From Dyadobacter sp. SG02 (GTDB lineage: Bacteria; Bacteroidota; Bacteroidia; Cytophagales; Spirosomataceae): a DNA stretch of 64,000 nt. Location of the stretch: positions 32,321 to 96,320 of the forward strand of contig NZ_FNYL01000004.1 in the NCBI RefSeq assembly GCF_900109045.1. The letters run 5' to 3'. Position 1 is the first letter of the stretch; every line of letters begins with the position of its first letter. The notes under the pieces are model-generated. The model saw only the letters and a program-made list of their open reading frames with translations, was not told where the DNA came from and made no database searches. The position numbers and the translations under genes were made by a program. Shown here piece by piece: positions 56,164 to 64,000 of the stretch.

Positions 56164-56203
56164 GCCAGTGCCGCAGAATGCCTGTTTTACCGCTGGACCT
56201 CAT

Positions 56204-56232
56204 TTTGTTTCCACAAAAACTTATTATTTTTG
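56204..56232 (+). promoter_or_regulatory. Promoter of the DUF4290-murA unit
   Basis: TTTG (56204-56207), a 17-bp gap, then TATTTTTG (56225-56232). Transcription would start near 56,240. This lies after ATG 56178 and before TTG 56256, so it decides the start of the DUF4290 gene in favour of TTG. The spacer is 2-3 bp shorter than ideal. Confidence 0.5.
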
Positions 56233-56255
56233 TCCATTATAAAAAAGATATCCCA

Positions 56256-56981
56256 TTGAAAGAATACGGTAGTAACGTACAAAAATTGGCCGACCACATC
56301 GTCAGGATCGAGGATAAGGCTAAGCGCACCCTCTACGCGCACATCCTGGTCGAGCTCATGCGTCAGATACATCCCAACATGCGGGATAACCAGGACTATA
56401 CCAACAAGTTGTGGGACGACCTGTACATTATTTCCGGTTTCGAGCTGGATGTCGACAGCCCTTTCCCTCCGCCATCCAAGGAAGCGCTGGGCAAAAAACC
56501 ACTCAGGGTTGAGTACAACCAGCAAAATCTGCAATTCCGCCACTACGGCCGCAATATCGACCTGCTTCTGGAAAAGGCTTCACAAACGGAAAACCCGGAA
56601 GACCGTCTCGCATTTGTTTCTTACATTTTCCGCCTGATGCGGTCGTTCTTCAATGCGTGGAACAAGGATAATCCGGAAGACAGTGTGCTGCTGATCCAGC
56701 TCGAACAGCTCAGCAAAGGTCGTTTGAAAGAAGAAATCGATTACATCCGCAAATCGGGGCCGATCGACGCAGCTCCGAAAGACCGTAACAACAACCAGGA
56801 GCGGAACCGCGTGAACCAGACGGGCGGGAATAACTTCAAAGCCCAGTCACACAATTCCGACAGACAGGGCGGCAATAACCAGGGCAATCAGAACCGGAAC
56901 CGGAACAACAAGTTCCAGAACCGGAACAACAACAACAATAACAACAACCGGAATAACAACCGCAAAAAACCTGGAATGTAA
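56256..56981 (+). CDS. DUF4290 protein with Asn/Arg-rich tail
   Basis: 241 residues from TTG 56256, giving LKEYGSNVQKLADHIVRIEDKAKRT, the family's usual N terminus. The upstream ATG (56178) would add 26 residues encoded partly inside the promoter. The DUF4290 core (about 1-165) is helical: YAHILVELMRQIHPNM, LWDDLYIISGFELDVDSPFP, FVSYIFRLMRSFFNAW. From about 170 the chain is low-complexity, rich in Asn, Arg and Gly, ending in an Asn run and a basic RKKPGM. Such a tail is often RNA-binding or disordered. The family is conserved next to murA in Bacteroidota, but its role is unknown. It lies 45 bp before murA. Confidence 0.85.
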   Translation: MKEYGSNVQKLADHIVRIEDKAKRTLYAHILVELMRQIHPNMRDNQDYTNKLWDDLYIISGFELDVDSPFPPPSKEALGKKPLRVEYNQQNLQFRHYGRNIDLLLEKASQTENPEDRLAFVSYIFRLMRSFFNAWNKDNPEDSVLLIQLEQLSKGRLKEEIDYIRKSGPIDAAPKDRNNNQERNRVNQTGGNNFKAQSHNSDRQGGNNQGNQNRNRNNKFQNRNNNNNNNNRNNNRKKPGM

Positions 56982-57026
56982 CATCCAGGTTTCATTTTAT
57001 ACCGTCTCAATTGCCCAAATTCTTCT

Positions 57027-58334
57027 ATGGCATCATTCAAAATTACCGGGGATCGACGTCTCAAGGGTGAAATCGTGCCGCAAGGCGCTAAAAACGAAGC
57101 ATTGCAGATCATCTGCGCCGTGCTCCTGACCAAAGAGTCCGTTACCATCCACAACATCCCGAATATCCGCGACGTAAACCAGCTGATCAACCTCCTGGGC
57201 GATCTGGGCGTACGCCGCACACGGTTGAGCGAAACTTCCATCCGTTTCGAAGCCGACGATATCAACCTCGATTACCTCGAATCGGACTCGTTCCGCCAGA
57301 AAGCCGCTGCATTGCGCGGCTCGGTAATGTTGCTCGGCCCGATGCTGGCACGTTTCCGCAAAGGACGCATTCCTCGTCCCGGTGGCGACAAGATCGGCCG
57401 CAGGAGATTGGATACCCACTTCCTGGGTTTCGAGAAACTGGGTGCGGAATTCAGCTATGATGAAGAAGACGGTGGTTTCTACCGCGTCGACGCGGCTAAC
57501 CTGAAAGGAACTTACATGCTTTTGGATGAGGCTTCGGTAACCGGTACGGCCAATGTTTTGATGGCGGCGGTAATGGCCGAAGGCACTACTACCATTTACA
57601 ATGCGGCCTGTGAGCCTTATTTACAGCAGCTTTGTAAAATGCTGAACCGCATGGGTGCCAAAATCTCGGGTATCGCTTCCAATATGCTGATCGTGGAAGG
57701 CGTTAGCGAGCTGAAAGGAACAGAACACACGATGCTGCCGGATATGATCGAAATAGGCAGCTTCATCGGTCTTGCGGCGATGACGCAATCCGAGATCACC
57801 ATCAAAGACTGCCAAATTCCCGAGTTGGGCATTATTCCCGATGTTTTCAAAAGATTGGGTATTCAAATGGAATTCCGTGGAGACGATATTTTCATCCCCG
57901 CACAGGAGCGCTACCGCATTGAAAACTACCTCGACGGCTCCACATTATCCGTTGCCGACGCCCCATGGCCCGGCTTCACGCCCGATTTGCTCAGCATCGT
58001 GCTCGTAACGGCCACACAGGCGCAAGGAACGGTATTAATCCACCAGAAAATGTTCGAAAGCCGCCTGTTCTTTGTGGATAAACTGATCGAAATGGGCGCT
58101 CAGATCATCCTTTGCGACCCGCACCGCGCAACCGTAATAGGTCACAACCGCGAGACGCAGCTCCGCGGTATCCGTATGACTTCCCCTGATATTCGCGCCG
58201 GGGTCGCATTGCTGATCGCAGCGATGTCGGCCAAAGGAGTAAGTATCATCGATAATATCGAACAGATCGACCGCGGTTACCAGAACATCGACACGCGCCT
58301 GAACGCGATCGGTGCGGAAATCGTGCGGTTGTAA
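57027..58334 (+). CDS. murA: UDP-N-acetylglucosamine 1-carboxyvinyltransferase, Cys-to-Asp variant
   Basis: 435 residues. First committed step of peptidoglycan synthesis: enolpyruvyl transfer from PEP to UDP-GlcNAc. Two EPT inverted domains are evident; Lys22 in QGAKNEAL is the conserved active-site lysine. The loop that carries the catalytic, fosfomycin-reactive Cys in E. coli (Cys115) reads RPGGDKIGRR here, so the residue is Asp121. This Cys-to-Asp change is known to give fosfomycin resistance in other bacteria and is the common state in several phyla. It is 45 bp downstream of DUF4290 and probably co-transcribed. Confidence 0.96.
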   Translation: MASFKITGDRRLKGEIVPQGAKNEALQIICAVLLTKESVTIHNIPNIRDVNQLINLLGDLGVRRTRLSETSIRFEADDINLDYLESDSFRQKAAALRGSVMLLGPMLARFRKGRIPRPGGDKIGRRRLDTHFLGFEKLGAEFSYDEEDGGFYRVDAANLKGTYMLLDEASVTGTANVLMAAVMAEGTTTIYNAACEPYLQQLCKMLNRMGAKISGIASNMLIVEGVSELKGTEHTMLPDMIEIGSFIGLAAMTQSEITIKDCQIPELGIIPDVFKRLGIQMEFRGDDIFIPAQERYRIENYLDGSTLSVADAPWPGFTPDLLSIVLVTATQAQGTVLIHQKMFESRLFFVDKLIEMGAQIILCDPHRATVIGHNRETQLRGIRMTSPDIRAGVALLIAAMSAKGVSIIDNIEQIDRGYQNIDTRLNAIGAEIVRL

Positions 58335-58350
58335 TTCAAATATCACACAA

Positions 58351-58410
58351 GGAGCGCAGTCGAAGCGCGTGCAGCACGTTCACCGTACTGACTGCCTTCG
58401 ACTGCGCTCC
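58351..58410. repeat. Hairpin repeat, family A, second copy
   Basis: GGAGCGCAGTCGAAG (58351-58365) and its exact complement (58396-58410) form a 15-bp stem with a 30-nt loop. The 14-bp core equals that of the 42.6-kb element. Here no tandem repeat accompanies it. It lies between the convergent murA and DUF1080 genes, where it can act as a transcript end for both. Confidence 0.88.
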
Positions 58411-58424
58411 TGATTGACGATCTG

Positions 58425-59291
58425 CTAATTACTTCTTTTCCCGTAAGTACATTTGCTATTGTCCGCCTTCACATAGTACGACTTGAAATTCGTCGCTTTC
58501 GGGTCCATACAGCCTTTCAAATCCAGAATTTCCACCTTTCTGAACTCGACAGGATGGCTTTCGCTTTGCAATGAGATCGAACCGTGATCGAGCAGCTTAC
58601 CGGCGATTTTCACTTCGGGATCCGTAGCACCGCCCAGGTTACCTCCGCCGAGTTGCGGCTTGTTGTATTCGAGTACCATTTCACCATTGGCAAAATGCTG
58701 GATCAGCGAATCGCCCAGTACGAGTACTTCGGCGCGTACCCACTGATCGCCATTGTAGGTTTTCGATTTGGAATTAACACAATGCTGAGTAACCAGTTTG
58801 CCGTCGATCACCACGTTGGTACCCGGCGTGCAAAGGTTACAGGTCGTGCGGGTTTTGTCGTTACCGCCCAATAGTTGTACTTCGATCGACGCGGGAAAAT
58901 CCTGGTCTTTGCCCATTGTAGCAGCGGGCTGCCCGTGCACCATTACACCCGAGTTGCGCCATGCCCAGCCTTCGCCTTTGGGTGCCTGCTCGCCTACGAA
59001 GCGGTATTCGACGGCGACGCGGTAGTAGGAAAAGTCGCCTTTATAGAAGATATGACCGTATTTCTGGGCGAAATCGTCGTATTTGTCGTACCGGACCACC
59101 ATTTTGCCATCTTCCACGCGGAAAGTGTTGTTGTAGTTGTCGTTCAGTTCATAGCCTCGGATCTTGATATCCCAGCCATCCAGATTTTTTCCGTTGAAGA
59201 GCTGCTTCCATTCCTGCTTGTCGGCATTATTCTTTTGGCCGAAAACCGCAAGGCACAGAAAGCTGAACAGGATCGTGAGTTGTAATTTCAT
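58425..59291 (-). CDS. DUF1080 (3-keto-disaccharide hydrolase-type) exported protein
   Basis: 288 residues. Signal peptide ends VFGQK. The concanavalin-like DUF1080 sandwich is clear: EWKQLFNGKNLDGWDIKIRG, then WAWRNSGVMVHGQPAATM, PASIEVQLLGG, LLDHGSISLQSESHPVEFRKVEI. Four cysteines lie in the middle and C-terminal parts (TTCNLCTPG, QHCVNS, LKGCMDP, SKCTYG), suggesting disulfides. Recent family members cleave 3-keto-sugars made by GMC/PVC-type oxidation; this protein could act with the PVC-type protein at 1-4.7 kb, but that is inference. It is divergent from the photolyase gene. Confidence 0.85.
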   Translation of the reverse strand: MKLQLTILFSFLCLAVFGQKNNADKQEWKQLFNGKNLDGWDIKIRGYELNDNYNNTFRVEDGKMVVRYDKYDDFAQKYGHIFYKGDFSYYRVAVEYRFVGEQAPKGEGWAWRNSGVMVHGQPAATMGKDQDFPASIEVQLLGGNDKTRTTCNLCTPGTNVVIDGKLVTQHCVNSKSKTYNGDQWVRAEVLVLGDSLIQHFANGEMVLEYNKPQLGGGNLGGATDPEVKIAGKLLDHGSISLQSESHPVEFRKVEILDLKGCMDPKATNFKSYYVKADNSKCTYGKRSN

Positions 59292-59468
59292 GAATACAGG
59301 TTAAGTTAAGATTGCTTCGAGCGCTTTGTATCAATTCCAGCGACGTTCCGCCATTGGGCGCTCATGCAGTAAATATATACGATTTGAAAATCCCCTTCAT
59401 CCAAAAATAGACTTACTTCGTAGTTAAGTCATATTAAAATATCCTTCATCCCCTGTTAAAAATGCCGT

Positions 59469-60797
59469 ATGGCCCTGATAACGAAAGATAAAATCACGCT
59501 ATTCTGGTTTCGCCGCGACCTTCGGCTGCACGACAATGCGGGGCTTTACTATGCCCTTCGCTCCGGTTACCCGGTGGTCCCGCTATTTATTTTCGACCGC
59601 AACATCCTCGACGACGTCGAAGAAAAGAAAGATCCGCGACTGACATTTATTTATGACGCCATTTCCAATATCCGTAATGAACTGAAACAAAAAGAGGCCG
59701 ATATCCTCGTCGAATATGGCTTCCCGGTTACAGTCTGGGAAAAGCTCGTCGATGAATACGACATTGCCGAAGTATATACCAACACCGACTACGAACCTTA
59801 CGCCACCGACAGGGACAAGGAAGTTTACCGGGTTTTGAAGAAAAAAGGTATTGTTTTCAAAACCTGCAAAGACCAGGTCATTTTTGAAAAACAGGAAATA
59901 TTGACGGGCCAGGGAACGCCGTACACCGTTTTTACTCCTTACAGCCGCGCGTGGAAAGAAAAACTGAATGATTTTTACCTCAAATCCTATCCTACAAAAA
60001 AGTATTTCAGGCATTTTCTCAAATGGCACGGCGCCGCATTGCCGTCGTTGAAGGATATGGGTTTTGAAAAAATCGATTATGAATTTCCTTCTGACCAGGT
60101 CAGCGATGCGCTGCTGAAAGATTATGCCAAAGACCGCGATTTCCCCGCCAAAGAAGGCACAAGCCGCATAGGCATTCACTTGCGCTTCGGGACCGTGAGC
60201 ATCCGCGAGCTTGCACGCCAGGCACGCGGGCAAAGCGATACTTTCCTGAATGAGCTGATCTGGCGGGACTTCTACCAGCAAATCCTGTCCAACTTCCCGC
60301 ACGTAGGCAAGGGCGAGGCATTCCGCAAAGCGTATGATTTCATCCAATGGCGCTACGACAAAGCTGATTTTGAGAAATGGTGTGAAGGAAAAACAGGCTA
60401 CCCGCTGGTGGACGCCGGTATGCGGCAGCTCAATGCGATCGGTTTCATGCATAACCGCGTGCGGATGGTCACAGCCAGTTTCCTGTCCAAGCATTTGCTC
60501 ATCGACTGGCGCTGGGGCGAGGCCTATTTTGCCGAAAAACTGCTGGATTACGACCTCGCAGCCAACAATGGAGGCTGGCAATGGGCTGCGGGCTCAGGTA
60601 CTGACGCTGCACCTTATTTCCGGATATTCAATCCGGCGTCTCAGGCGGAGAAGTTTGATCCGAAAATGGAGTATATTAAAAAGTGGGTCCCCGAGTTTGG
60701 GACGGTTGATTATCCCGAACCGATGGTTGATCATAAGGAGGCTCGGGAGCGTTGCCTGAAAGCCTACAAAGATGCCCTCGACAAGGCCAATCAATAA
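59469..60797 (+). CDS. Deoxyribodipyrimidine photolyase (cryptochrome/photolyase family)
   Basis: 442 residues. Class I photolyase. The N-terminal antenna domain starts ITLFWFRRDLRLHDNAGLYYAL; TNTDYEPYATDRD follows. The FAD cavity has GTSRIGIHLRFGTVSIREL, ELIWRDFYQQIL, MHNRVRMVTASFLSKHL and GGWQWAAGSGTDAAPYFRIFNP. These match CPD photolyases, which repair UV pyrimidine dimers in blue light, more than DASH types. Its TAA ends one base before the convergent M16-like stop, so the two transcripts overlap at their 3' ends. Confidence 0.93.
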   Translation: MALITKDKITLFWFRRDLRLHDNAGLYYALRSGYPVVPLFIFDRNILDDVEEKKDPRLTFIYDAISNIRNELKQKEADILVEYGFPVTVWEKLVDEYDIAEVYTNTDYEPYATDRDKEVYRVLKKKGIVFKTCKDQVIFEKQEILTGQGTPYTVFTPYSRAWKEKLNDFYLKSYPTKKYFRHFLKWHGAALPSLKDMGFEKIDYEFPSDQVSDALLKDYAKDRDFPAKEGTSRIGIHLRFGTVSIRELARQARGQSDTFLNELIWRDFYQQILSNFPHVGKGEAFRKAYDFIQWRYDKADFEKWCEGKTGYPLVDAGMRQLNAIGFMHNRVRMVTASFLSKHLLIDWRWGEAYFAEKLLDYDLAANNGGWQWAAGSGTDAAPYFRIFNPASQAEKFDPKMEYIKKWVPEFGTVDYPEPMVDHKEARERCLKAYKDALDKANQ

Positions 60798-60798
60798 C

Positions 60799-62079
60799 CT
60801 ACTTGCCGCCCGCGATCACCGTTACCATATCTTCGGGACGGAGGTACTTTTGGGCCATTTCCATCACATCCTCCGCCGTGGTGGCGTGAATGCGGTCGAT
60901 GTATTGGTTGAAGAAATTAGCAGGCAGGCTGTCGAGCAGCAATATCTTACGCCGGTCGGCGACTTCGAATGCGGTATTCAATGAGCCGGCAAATTCACCG
61001 GCCATAAAACTTTTCACGGTTTGCAATTCCTCGGCCCCTACCGGTTCCGTTTGCAACCGGTGTATTTCCTTTTTGATCTCGTCGATGGTTTGCTGGGTAA
61101 ATTCCTTTTTCACATCTGTACCGATCATCAGGTAACCCTCATTATGCAACGTTACCACGTGCGAGGAGATGCCGTAAGTAAGGCCTTTCTCTTCCCGGAT
61201 ATTCTTCATCAGACGTGACCCGAAATAACCTCCGAGAATCTCATTTGTGACCAGCATTTTGAAATAATCGGGATGGTGGCGGTTGAAAAGCACACGACCT
61301 ATCCGAATCGAAGATTGTACACTCTCCGGCCGCTCCACAATGGCTTCGTCGCCATGGTAAGCTTCGGAAGCGTTGAAAGAGAATTTACCTGCTTCGGGAT
61401 TGAACGAATTGTGGCCTAATGTTGCGTTCACATGCTGCACATCGGCCTCGGTAACCTGTCCGGCGAGCACGGCTGTAAATTTACCGTCGCGGATAAACCG
61501 TTCGTAATGCGCCTTCACGGCATCCATGCCCAGCGATTCGATGCCTTCCGCGCTCTGGCTGTGGCCGTATGGGTGGCCCTCGCCAAATAGCCGGGCCCTG
61601 AATTCCGTTGTGGCCAGGTAAGCCGTTTTTTCCCGGTTCACTTTCAGGTTCTGTACTGTGATATTTTTCAGTTCCTGAAACTCTTTTTCCGGGAAAGTAG
61701 CACTACGGATGAGCTTTTGTACCAGCGGCAGCACGTCCGGCAGGAAACGCGAAAGACAATACACCACGATACCGACGCGGTCGGATGTGTGGGTCATCTC
61801 CGTAAATGCACCAAGCTGGTCGAATGCCTCGCTGATTTCCTGCGATGTCATTCCCTCCACGCCTTCCGTCAACATCTTGACTGCAAAATAGGATGCGGCC
61901 GTTTCGCTTTCATACCAGTTGCCTGCTTCGAAAATACATTCCAGACGCACCACCGGCTGTTCCCCGATATTGATCACGTGCAACGCGATCCCGTTGTCGA
62001 GGGTGTAGGATTGAGGTTCCGGCAGGCTTACAGTTTGAATGACTTTGAAATCAGGTGCAATAGTACGGTCCAGTGACAT
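60799..62079 (-). CDS. M16-family peptidase-like protein without the zinc motif (non-catalytic subunit type)
   Basis: 426 residues, the length of a single M16 half (about 420). The family fold is evident: LECIFEAGNWYES, VKMLTEGVEGMTSQEISEAFDQLGAF, the KSFMAGEFAGSLNTAFEVADR region and a late RPEDMVTVIAGGK. The HxxEH zinc site expected near residues 64-68 (HFLEH in active members) reads YFAVK, so hydrolysis is lost. Such proteins usually pair with an active M16 subunit encoded next door; here no partner adjoins it. No signal peptide. It could be a chaperone-like or structural partner of a distant subunit. Confidence 0.85.
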   Translation of the reverse strand: MSLDRTIAPDFKVIQTVSLPEPQSYTLDNGIALHVINIGEQPVVRLECIFEAGNWYESETAASYFAVKMLTEGVEGMTSQEISEAFDQLGAFTEMTHTSDRVGIVVYCLSRFLPDVLPLVQKLIRSATFPEKEFQELKNITVQNLKVNREKTAYLATTEFRARLFGEGHPYGHSQSAEGIESLGMDAVKAHYERFIRDGKFTAVLAGQVTEADVQHVNATLGHNSFNPEAGKFSFNASEAYHGDEAIVERPESVQSSIRIGRVLFNRHHPDYFKMLVTNEILGGYFGSRLMKNIREEKGLTYGISSHVVTLHNEGYLMIGTDVKKEFTQQTIDEIKKEIHRLQTEPVGAEELQTVKSFMAGEFAGSLNTAFEVADRRKILLLDSLPANFFNQYIDRIHATTAEDVMEMAQKYLRPEDMVTVIAGGK

Positions 62080-62157
62080 GGGCGGCGGTGAGTATAAAAA
62101 AACGAATGACGTTGCAATAACGCCATTCGTTCTGAATAATTAAATTTATGTGAATGC

Positions 62158-63315
62158 TTAGTTTTCGTTATCGCTTACGTCAAGCTTCTCAGCCTTATTC
62201 AATCCAAGTGAAACGGTGATGCGCAATGTCTGTGCAAGCGGGCTTCCCTGTGTTGTAGGGAACATGTAAGCGAAGTCGGCACCCCATTTGTCGGCGAAAC
62301 GAAGACCGGCACCAGCGGTAAAGAAGCGGCGGTCGCCTTTGTTTTTGTTCTCTCCGAAGTATCCTGCTCTCAAAGCGAAAATATTGTTGTACCAGTATTC
62401 CAGACCGGTCGCGATAGCCACTTCCTGAACTTCTTCTTTAAACCCGTCCGGTGCATCCGAGAATGAGCCGAATATGCCGTCCAGCAATGGTTTTTGATTA
62501 ACATTGGTTTTTCCATCCGGGGTAGGCACCATCAGCTTGCTGAAATCGATGATGAAATTGAAGCGGTTTCTTCCGTCGCCGGTGTATGACAAACCGGTAC
62601 CGATTTTCAGCGTGGTAGGAATGAAGTTTTCAGTATCCGTGCCCGAGCCGTAGTTGATTTTACCACCAAGGTTGGAAAGCACCCCACCCAACGACCAAAC
62701 GAGCTCGCTTCCGGTATCTTCGTTCTTGAATTCTTTCTTATAGTAAGCGCTGATATCACCCGCCGCCACACGCGCAGGGCTCAATGAAACGTTGTTGATT
62801 ACCGCATTGCCTGCAAGGTTGGAGGAGATGTATTTCAATGTCAGACCCATTGAGAAGTTTCTGCCCAGCTGGCGTGAGTAAGTACCATTGATAGCCACCT
62901 CACGTGAATTGAAATAACCGATATTGTTACCGGTCGCATCCCGCAAATCCAGCTCGCCGTTATTGAAATAGTTCGCAGAGAACGCTACTGCCTGGCGGTC
63001 GCCCAATTTCTTGTAGATTGAAAGATAACCGAGCCACATATCGTCAACCAGGTAACGGAGCCATGGTGTATAGGAGATCGTAGCGCCAAAATCTTTGGTA
63101 TTGTAAGGAAGCTTCGCTGCGTTCCAGTAAGTTGAGTTTGCATCCGGGCTGAGTGCTACACCGGCTTCTCCCATCCCTGCACTTCTGGCATCAGGGGCAA
63201 ACGTCAAAAAGGAAAGTGGGGATGCCGGTATCCTTCTTGTAGAATCCAGCTGAGCGAAAAGCGTACCTGTTGTTAAAAAGAATAGTGAGGATAATGTAAC
63301 AAAAAAAAGTTTCAT
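62158..63315 (-). CDS. porV: Type IX secretion outer membrane protein PorV
   Basis: 385 residues. Signal peptide ends TLFAQ. FadL-like barrel of the PorV type: TFAPDARSAGMGEAGVALSPDANSTYWNAAKLPYNTKDFG, then FSANYFNNGELDLRDATGNNIGYF and FSMGLTLKYISSNLA. PorV carries cargo from the translocon to the PorU sortase at the cell surface. It follows porU (103-bp gap) on the same strand and has its own -7 box (63366-63373), so it is probably also transcribed separately. With PorU it serves the secreted proteins at 39.4 and 53.4 kb. Confidence 0.92.
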   Translation of the reverse strand: MKLFFVTLSSLFFLTTGTLFAQLDSTRRIPASPLSFLTFAPDARSAGMGEAGVALSPDANSTYWNAAKLPYNTKDFGATISYTPWLRYLVDDMWLGYLSIYKKLGDRQAVAFSANYFNNGELDLRDATGNNIGYFNSREVAINGTYSRQLGRNFSMGLTLKYISSNLAGNAVINNVSLSPARVAAGDISAYYKKEFKNEDTGSELVWSLGGVLSNLGGKINYGSGTDTENFIPTTLKIGTGLSYTGDGRNRFNFIIDFSKLMVPTPDGKTNVNQKPLLDGIFGSFSDAPDGFKEEVQEVAIATGLEYWYNNIFALRAGYFGENKNKGDRRFFTAGAGLRFADKWGADFAYMFPTTQGSPLAQTLRITVSLGLNKAEKLDVSDNEN

Positions 63316-63365
63316 AGAAATTGGATTTGCGATAGGAAGTGCCTGTATCAGCTTCTTTAAAGGGT

Positions 63366-63373
63366 CAAAAATA
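63366..63373 (-). promoter_or_regulatory. Candidate -7 box of porV
   Basis: On the minus strand TATTTTTG matches TAnnTTTG and lies 51 bp before the porV start. The -33 position is T-rich but has no exact TTTG at 20-bp spacing. Confidence 0.4.
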
Positions 63374-63418
63374 CAATGAAAGATAGTTATTACTAAAAAT
63401 TTGATAAGTTTTATTATC

Positions 63419-64000
63419 TTAAGGAGACCTGATCAACTTACCGGCTTTGCGATCGGTAGAATTGTCTTTTAACGATCTGATCTGTAATTGGTAAACCAGC
63501 GATTGACGAACCGGTATCGTCCTCAGCCATTGCGTCACGTCCAGCATTTCCCTGATAACCGGTTCGCTGTTGTAATAAAGCTTTTTGTAAGTGCCCAAAC
63601 GTTGCCCATTAACAAGCAATATATTAAAAATTAATTCTACGTCATCATTTACCCGGTTGTGGCCCAGCTCGACTGTAAGATCTTTCTGAAATGGATTAGG
63701 ATAAATGTTAAGGGAGTTGAGTGCTATTCCTTTGGCAGGACCTACTAGAAACCCGAACGCTATTTCAGAAAAGTTAGTATACGCGTCCCATACTTTTACG
63801 CGGACAATATATTTTCCGGCGGGCAGATTATTTAGCGGATAATTGATGGTGCCCGATTGATAATTGTCCAGGTTCGCAACATAATAATCGTTCAAAACGA
63901 CGGTCAATGTATCATTTAAAGTCATCGTAATGTCATGCCCGATGCCTGCGCGCGAAATGCTGATCCCGCTCGCATCGCTCATTTGCAGTACCAGTACCGA
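63419..64000 (-). CDS. porU: Type IX secretion sortase PorU, C-terminal part (runs off the right edge)
   Basis: About 193 residues are visible; the frame stays open to base 64000, so the start and the catalytic C25 domain are outside the window. The visible part matches the PorU tail: SGISISRAGIGHDITMTLNDTL, VLNDYYVANLDNYQSGTINYPL, GKYIVRVKVWDAYTNFSE, then a sorting-type domain starting LNIYPNPFQKDLTVELG. PorU cleaves sorting domains and attaches cargo to the surface. The porU-porV order is the usual one. Assignment rests on this tail and the porV neighbour. Confidence 0.88.
   Translation of the reverse strand, partial: SVLVLQMSDASGISISRAGIGHDITMTLNDTLTVVLNDYYVANLDNYQSGTINYPLNNLPAGKYIVRVKVWDAYTNFSEIAFGFLVGPAKGIALNSLNIYPNPFQKDLTVELGHNRVNDDVELIFNILLVNGQRLGTYKKLYYNSEPVIREMLDVTQWLRTIPVRQSLVYQLQIRSLKDNSTDRKAGKLIRSP

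Noticed and set aside
59410..59430. GACTTA...TAAGTC inverted repeat before the photolyase gene as a light-response operator
   Set aside because: Only six base pairs, without a matching second site or a regulator gene nearby; too weak to annotate.

Overview
The window looks like chromosome of a Bacteroidota bacterium of the order Cytophagales, most like Dyadobacter or a close relative (inference from gene content; no database search was possible). The basis is: two SusC/SusD pairs, a DUF3823 lipoprotein, type IX secretion genes (porV and the 3' end of porU) with two cargo-type proteins carrying C-terminal sorting domains, GIN-domain/PspC/PadR genes, DUF4290 next to murA, few Shine-Dalgarno sites, and several promoters of the Bacteroidota form TTTG-N20-TAnnTTTG. 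No rRNA, tRNA, CRISPR array or prophage was seen.

Layout. 1-0.93 kb: a 72-bp palindrome-bearing tandem repeat ending at an IS200-like Y1 transposase. 0.97-4.7 kb: a large lipoprotein fusing ThuA, PVC-type dehydrogenase, HEAT, CARDB-like and azurin-like domains. 5.0-12.7 kb: a polysaccharide utilisation locus (SusC, SusD, DUF3823, GH43) followed by an AraC regulator. 12.9-19.4 kb: a fused hydantoinase/5-oxoprolinase, an NRAMP-like transporter without the metal motifs, and a GH30 glycosidase. 19.4-21.5 kb: an HNH-like protein and an ArsR/SRPBCC pair with a readable operator-promoter. 21.8-28.3 kb (minus strand): a complete trans-4-hydroxy-L-proline to 2-oxoglutarate pathway with an amino-acid permease. 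28.4-32.4 kb: two DUF3857/transglutaminase proteins. 32.6-33.7 kb: a Gfo/Idh/MocA oxidoreductase. 34.4-39.3 kb: a second SusC/SusD pair behind a 0.7-kb leader carrying a perfect LacI/PurR-type palindrome. 39.4-42.5 kb: a secreted SGNH esterase with a sorting domain and a propeller lipoprotein. 42.7-47.4 kb (minus): AIM24-like protein, a small acidic protein, gltX, RidA, a thioesterase and an outer-membrane barrel. 47.5-48.7 kb: a YD-repeat lipoprotein. 48.7-52.5 kb (minus): GIN protein, PspC/GIN protein and PadR regulator. 52.8-58.3 kb: folA, a C25 (gingipain-type) peptidase, DUF4290 and murA. 58.4-64 kb: DUF1080 protein, photolyase, an M16-like protein lacking its zinc motif, porV and partial porU.

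How the genes work together. Much of the window concerns scavenging: glycans (two SusCD systems, GH43, GH30, an esterase), modified amino acids (hydroxyproline, probably 5-oxoproline) and secreted peptidase activity exported by the type IX system whose PorU/PorV components lie at the right edge.

The least expected layer is intergenic. At least four unrelated families of palindromic or periodic repeat sit between genes: the 72-bp array with a degenerate relative at 27.3 kb; a 10-bp-period GTCA array at 12.75 and 45.4 kb; a 14-bp-stem hairpin family at 42.6 and 58.4 kb, both between convergent genes; and a nested cruciform at 21.6 kb. They are the best candidates here for something undescribed.
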